Positions 4,700 to 5,565 of a DNA stretch of 5,565 nt are shown piece after piece. The position numbers were made by a program, and so were the translations under genes. How positions within the stretch are numbered: the stretch's first letter is position 1; every line of letters starts with the position of its first letter. The notes beneath the pieces were generated by a model. It worked only from the letters and a program-made list of their open reading frames with translations. It was not told where the DNA came from and ran no database searches. Location of the stretch: positions 1 to 5,565 of the forward strand of contig CANJNU010000077.1 in NCBI GenBank assembly GCA_947475645.1. The letters are read 5' to 3'. The DNA is from Bacteriovoracaceae bacterium. GTDB taxonomy: Bacteria; Bdellovibrionota; UBA1018.

Positions 4700-5565
4700 A
4701 AAGCCCCATCCAGAGGGCTCCGTGATAAGTGATCCACGACCCTGCGTATGCGAGAATTGTCATATAGGTGAGCATGAATGCGGGCCACCGCCAGGAGTTG
4801 GTTTCGCGGCGAGTTACTGCAAGTGTAGAAATACACTGACACGCCAATACGTACCAAACCAAAAGACTGAGTGCTGTGGGCACACTCCAATCTCGAGCCA
4901 GTCGATTTCCTAAAGTGGGCCCAACCTGATCGCCCCGGTCTTCTCCTGCTACGGCGTAGACCGTGCCTAACGCACCCACCATCACTTCACGCGCTGCAAA
5001 TCCGGGAATCAGCGCCACTGCAATTTTCCAATTAAAGCCAATCGGCTTAACGAGTGGCTCAAGTGCCTTTCCAAGTTTTCCGGCATACGAATAAGTAATT
5101 GCAGATTGAGTCGATCCCACCGGGGGCTGAGGATAACTCGATAAAAACCACAACAAAACCGACAGCGTAAGAATAACGGTGCCTGCCTTCTGAACAAAAA
5201 CTTCAGCTCTCTCCAAAAGACCCAGCGCAATTCCTCGCAAACTTGGAACTTTATAACTAGGAAGCTCGAGCAAAAGTGGAGCGTTCGCGCCTCTAAATGC
5301 AGTTTTTCGTAGCACGAGCGCCACGAAAAGTGCCGCCACCGCACCGCCCCCATACAAGCCAAGCATGACCAGGCCCTGAAGCCCAAGAGGCCCAAAAACA
5401 GGGCGGTTAGGAATAAACGCACCAATTAAGAGCGCGTAGACAGGAAGTCGCGCCGAGCAGGTCATTAAGGGAGAAATAAGAATTGTGGTTAAGCGATCAC
5501 GAGGATTCTCGATCGTTCGCGTGGCCATAATTCCAGGAATGGCACAGGCATACGACGAAAGTAAG
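4698..5565 (-). CDS. feoB: Ferrous iron transporter FeoB, C-terminal membrane part (partial)
   Basis: The gene enters from the right edge; 288 codons of its 3' end are present, and the frame stays open to base 5565. FeoB moves Fe2+ across the inner membrane, with an N-terminal GTPase domain that is outside this window. The visible part covers the membrane domain. The first Gate motif reads SSYACAIPGIMATRTI with its Cys, then the family signature SPLMTCSARLPVYALLIG. The FeoB_C region has LLLELPSYKVPSLR and ERAEVFVQKAGTVIL. The second Gate motif reads ALIPGFAAREVMVGALGTVYAV, and the final helices contain YVLACQCISTLAVTRRETNSW. About eight hydrophobic helices are visible. An internal ATG at 5528 is not the start, because conserved FeoB residues continue upstream of it. 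A small ORF follows 11 bases downstream; feoA, if present, would lie outside the window. Identification is secure. Confidence 0.97.
   Translation of the reverse strand, partial: LLSSYACAIPGIMATRTIENPRDRLTTILISPLMTCSARLPVYALLIGAFIPNRPVFGPLGLQGLVMLGLYGGGAVAALFVALVLRKTAFRGANAPLLLELPSYKVPSLRGIALGLLERAEVFVQKAGTVILTLSVLLWFLSSYPQPPVGSTQSAITYSYAGKLGKALEPLVKPIGFNWKIAVALIPGFAAREVMVGALGTVYAVAGEDRGDQVGPTLGNRLARDWSVPTALSLLVWYVLACQCISTLAVTRRETNSWRWPAFMLTYMTILAYAGSWITYHGALWMGL

Noticed and set aside
4690..5425. Several 63-138 codon frames on both strands within feoB.
   Set aside because: FeoB conservation is continuous through this region in one frame, so these are shadows.
5528..5565. The ATG at 5528 as a start for a truncated FeoB.
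   Set aside because: The upstream codons in the same frame read LLSSYACAIPGI, part of the conserved first Gate motif, so the gene simply continues beyond the window.

Overview
The window looks like chromosomal DNA from a Gram-negative bacterium. It encodes an outer-membrane-type lipoprotein, a TolQ/TolR (ExbB/ExbD) inner-membrane motor pair, a ferrous iron transporter FeoB, and an HPK4-type (HELNQPL) PAS histidine kinase next to an HDOD protein. That mix, with roughly 50% GC, fits the Bdellovibrionota / former Deltaproteobacteria better than enterics. The taxonomic guess is inference from gene content only. No rRNA, tRNA, CRISPR array, insertion sequence or phage gene is visible, and no stretch over 300 bases lacks a gene.

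Left part (1-2857, minus strand): a compact four-gene cluster transcribed right to left. The order is a small lipoprotein with an RcsF/YbjQ-like core, an HDOD protein (GTG start, 13-base gap), a soluble PAS histidine kinase (8-base overlap with the HDOD gene), and the start of a response regulator that leaves the window at base 1. Spacing argues for one transcript. The kinase and regulator are the obvious phosphorelay pair; the HDOD protein and lipoprotein are probable accessory parts.

Middle (2858-2931): a 74-base divergent intergenic region with a 22-bp near-palindrome at 2901-2922, a candidate shared operator.

Right-centre (2932-4523, plus strand): tolQ/exbB-like and tolR/exbD-like genes 12 bases apart, then a terminator-like hairpin with a T-tract (4017-4073). 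This ends three bases before the earliest ATG of a secreted six-cysteine protein that I cannot assign to a family. A second plus-strand terminator (4601-4658) follows that gene.

Right end (4462-5565, minus strand): the 3' part of feoB (its 5' end is outside the window) and, 11 bases downstream, a small membrane-protein ORF with a good Shine-Dalgarno sequence and a C-terminal Cys-Lys-Cys. The small ORF runs antisense through the second terminator and into the 3' end of the secreted-protein gene.

Most of the window is ordinary. The least explained parts are the lipoprotein-HDOD-kinase-regulator cluster, the operator-like palindrome, the secreted six-cysteine gene starting right after a terminator, and the small ORF behind feoB.
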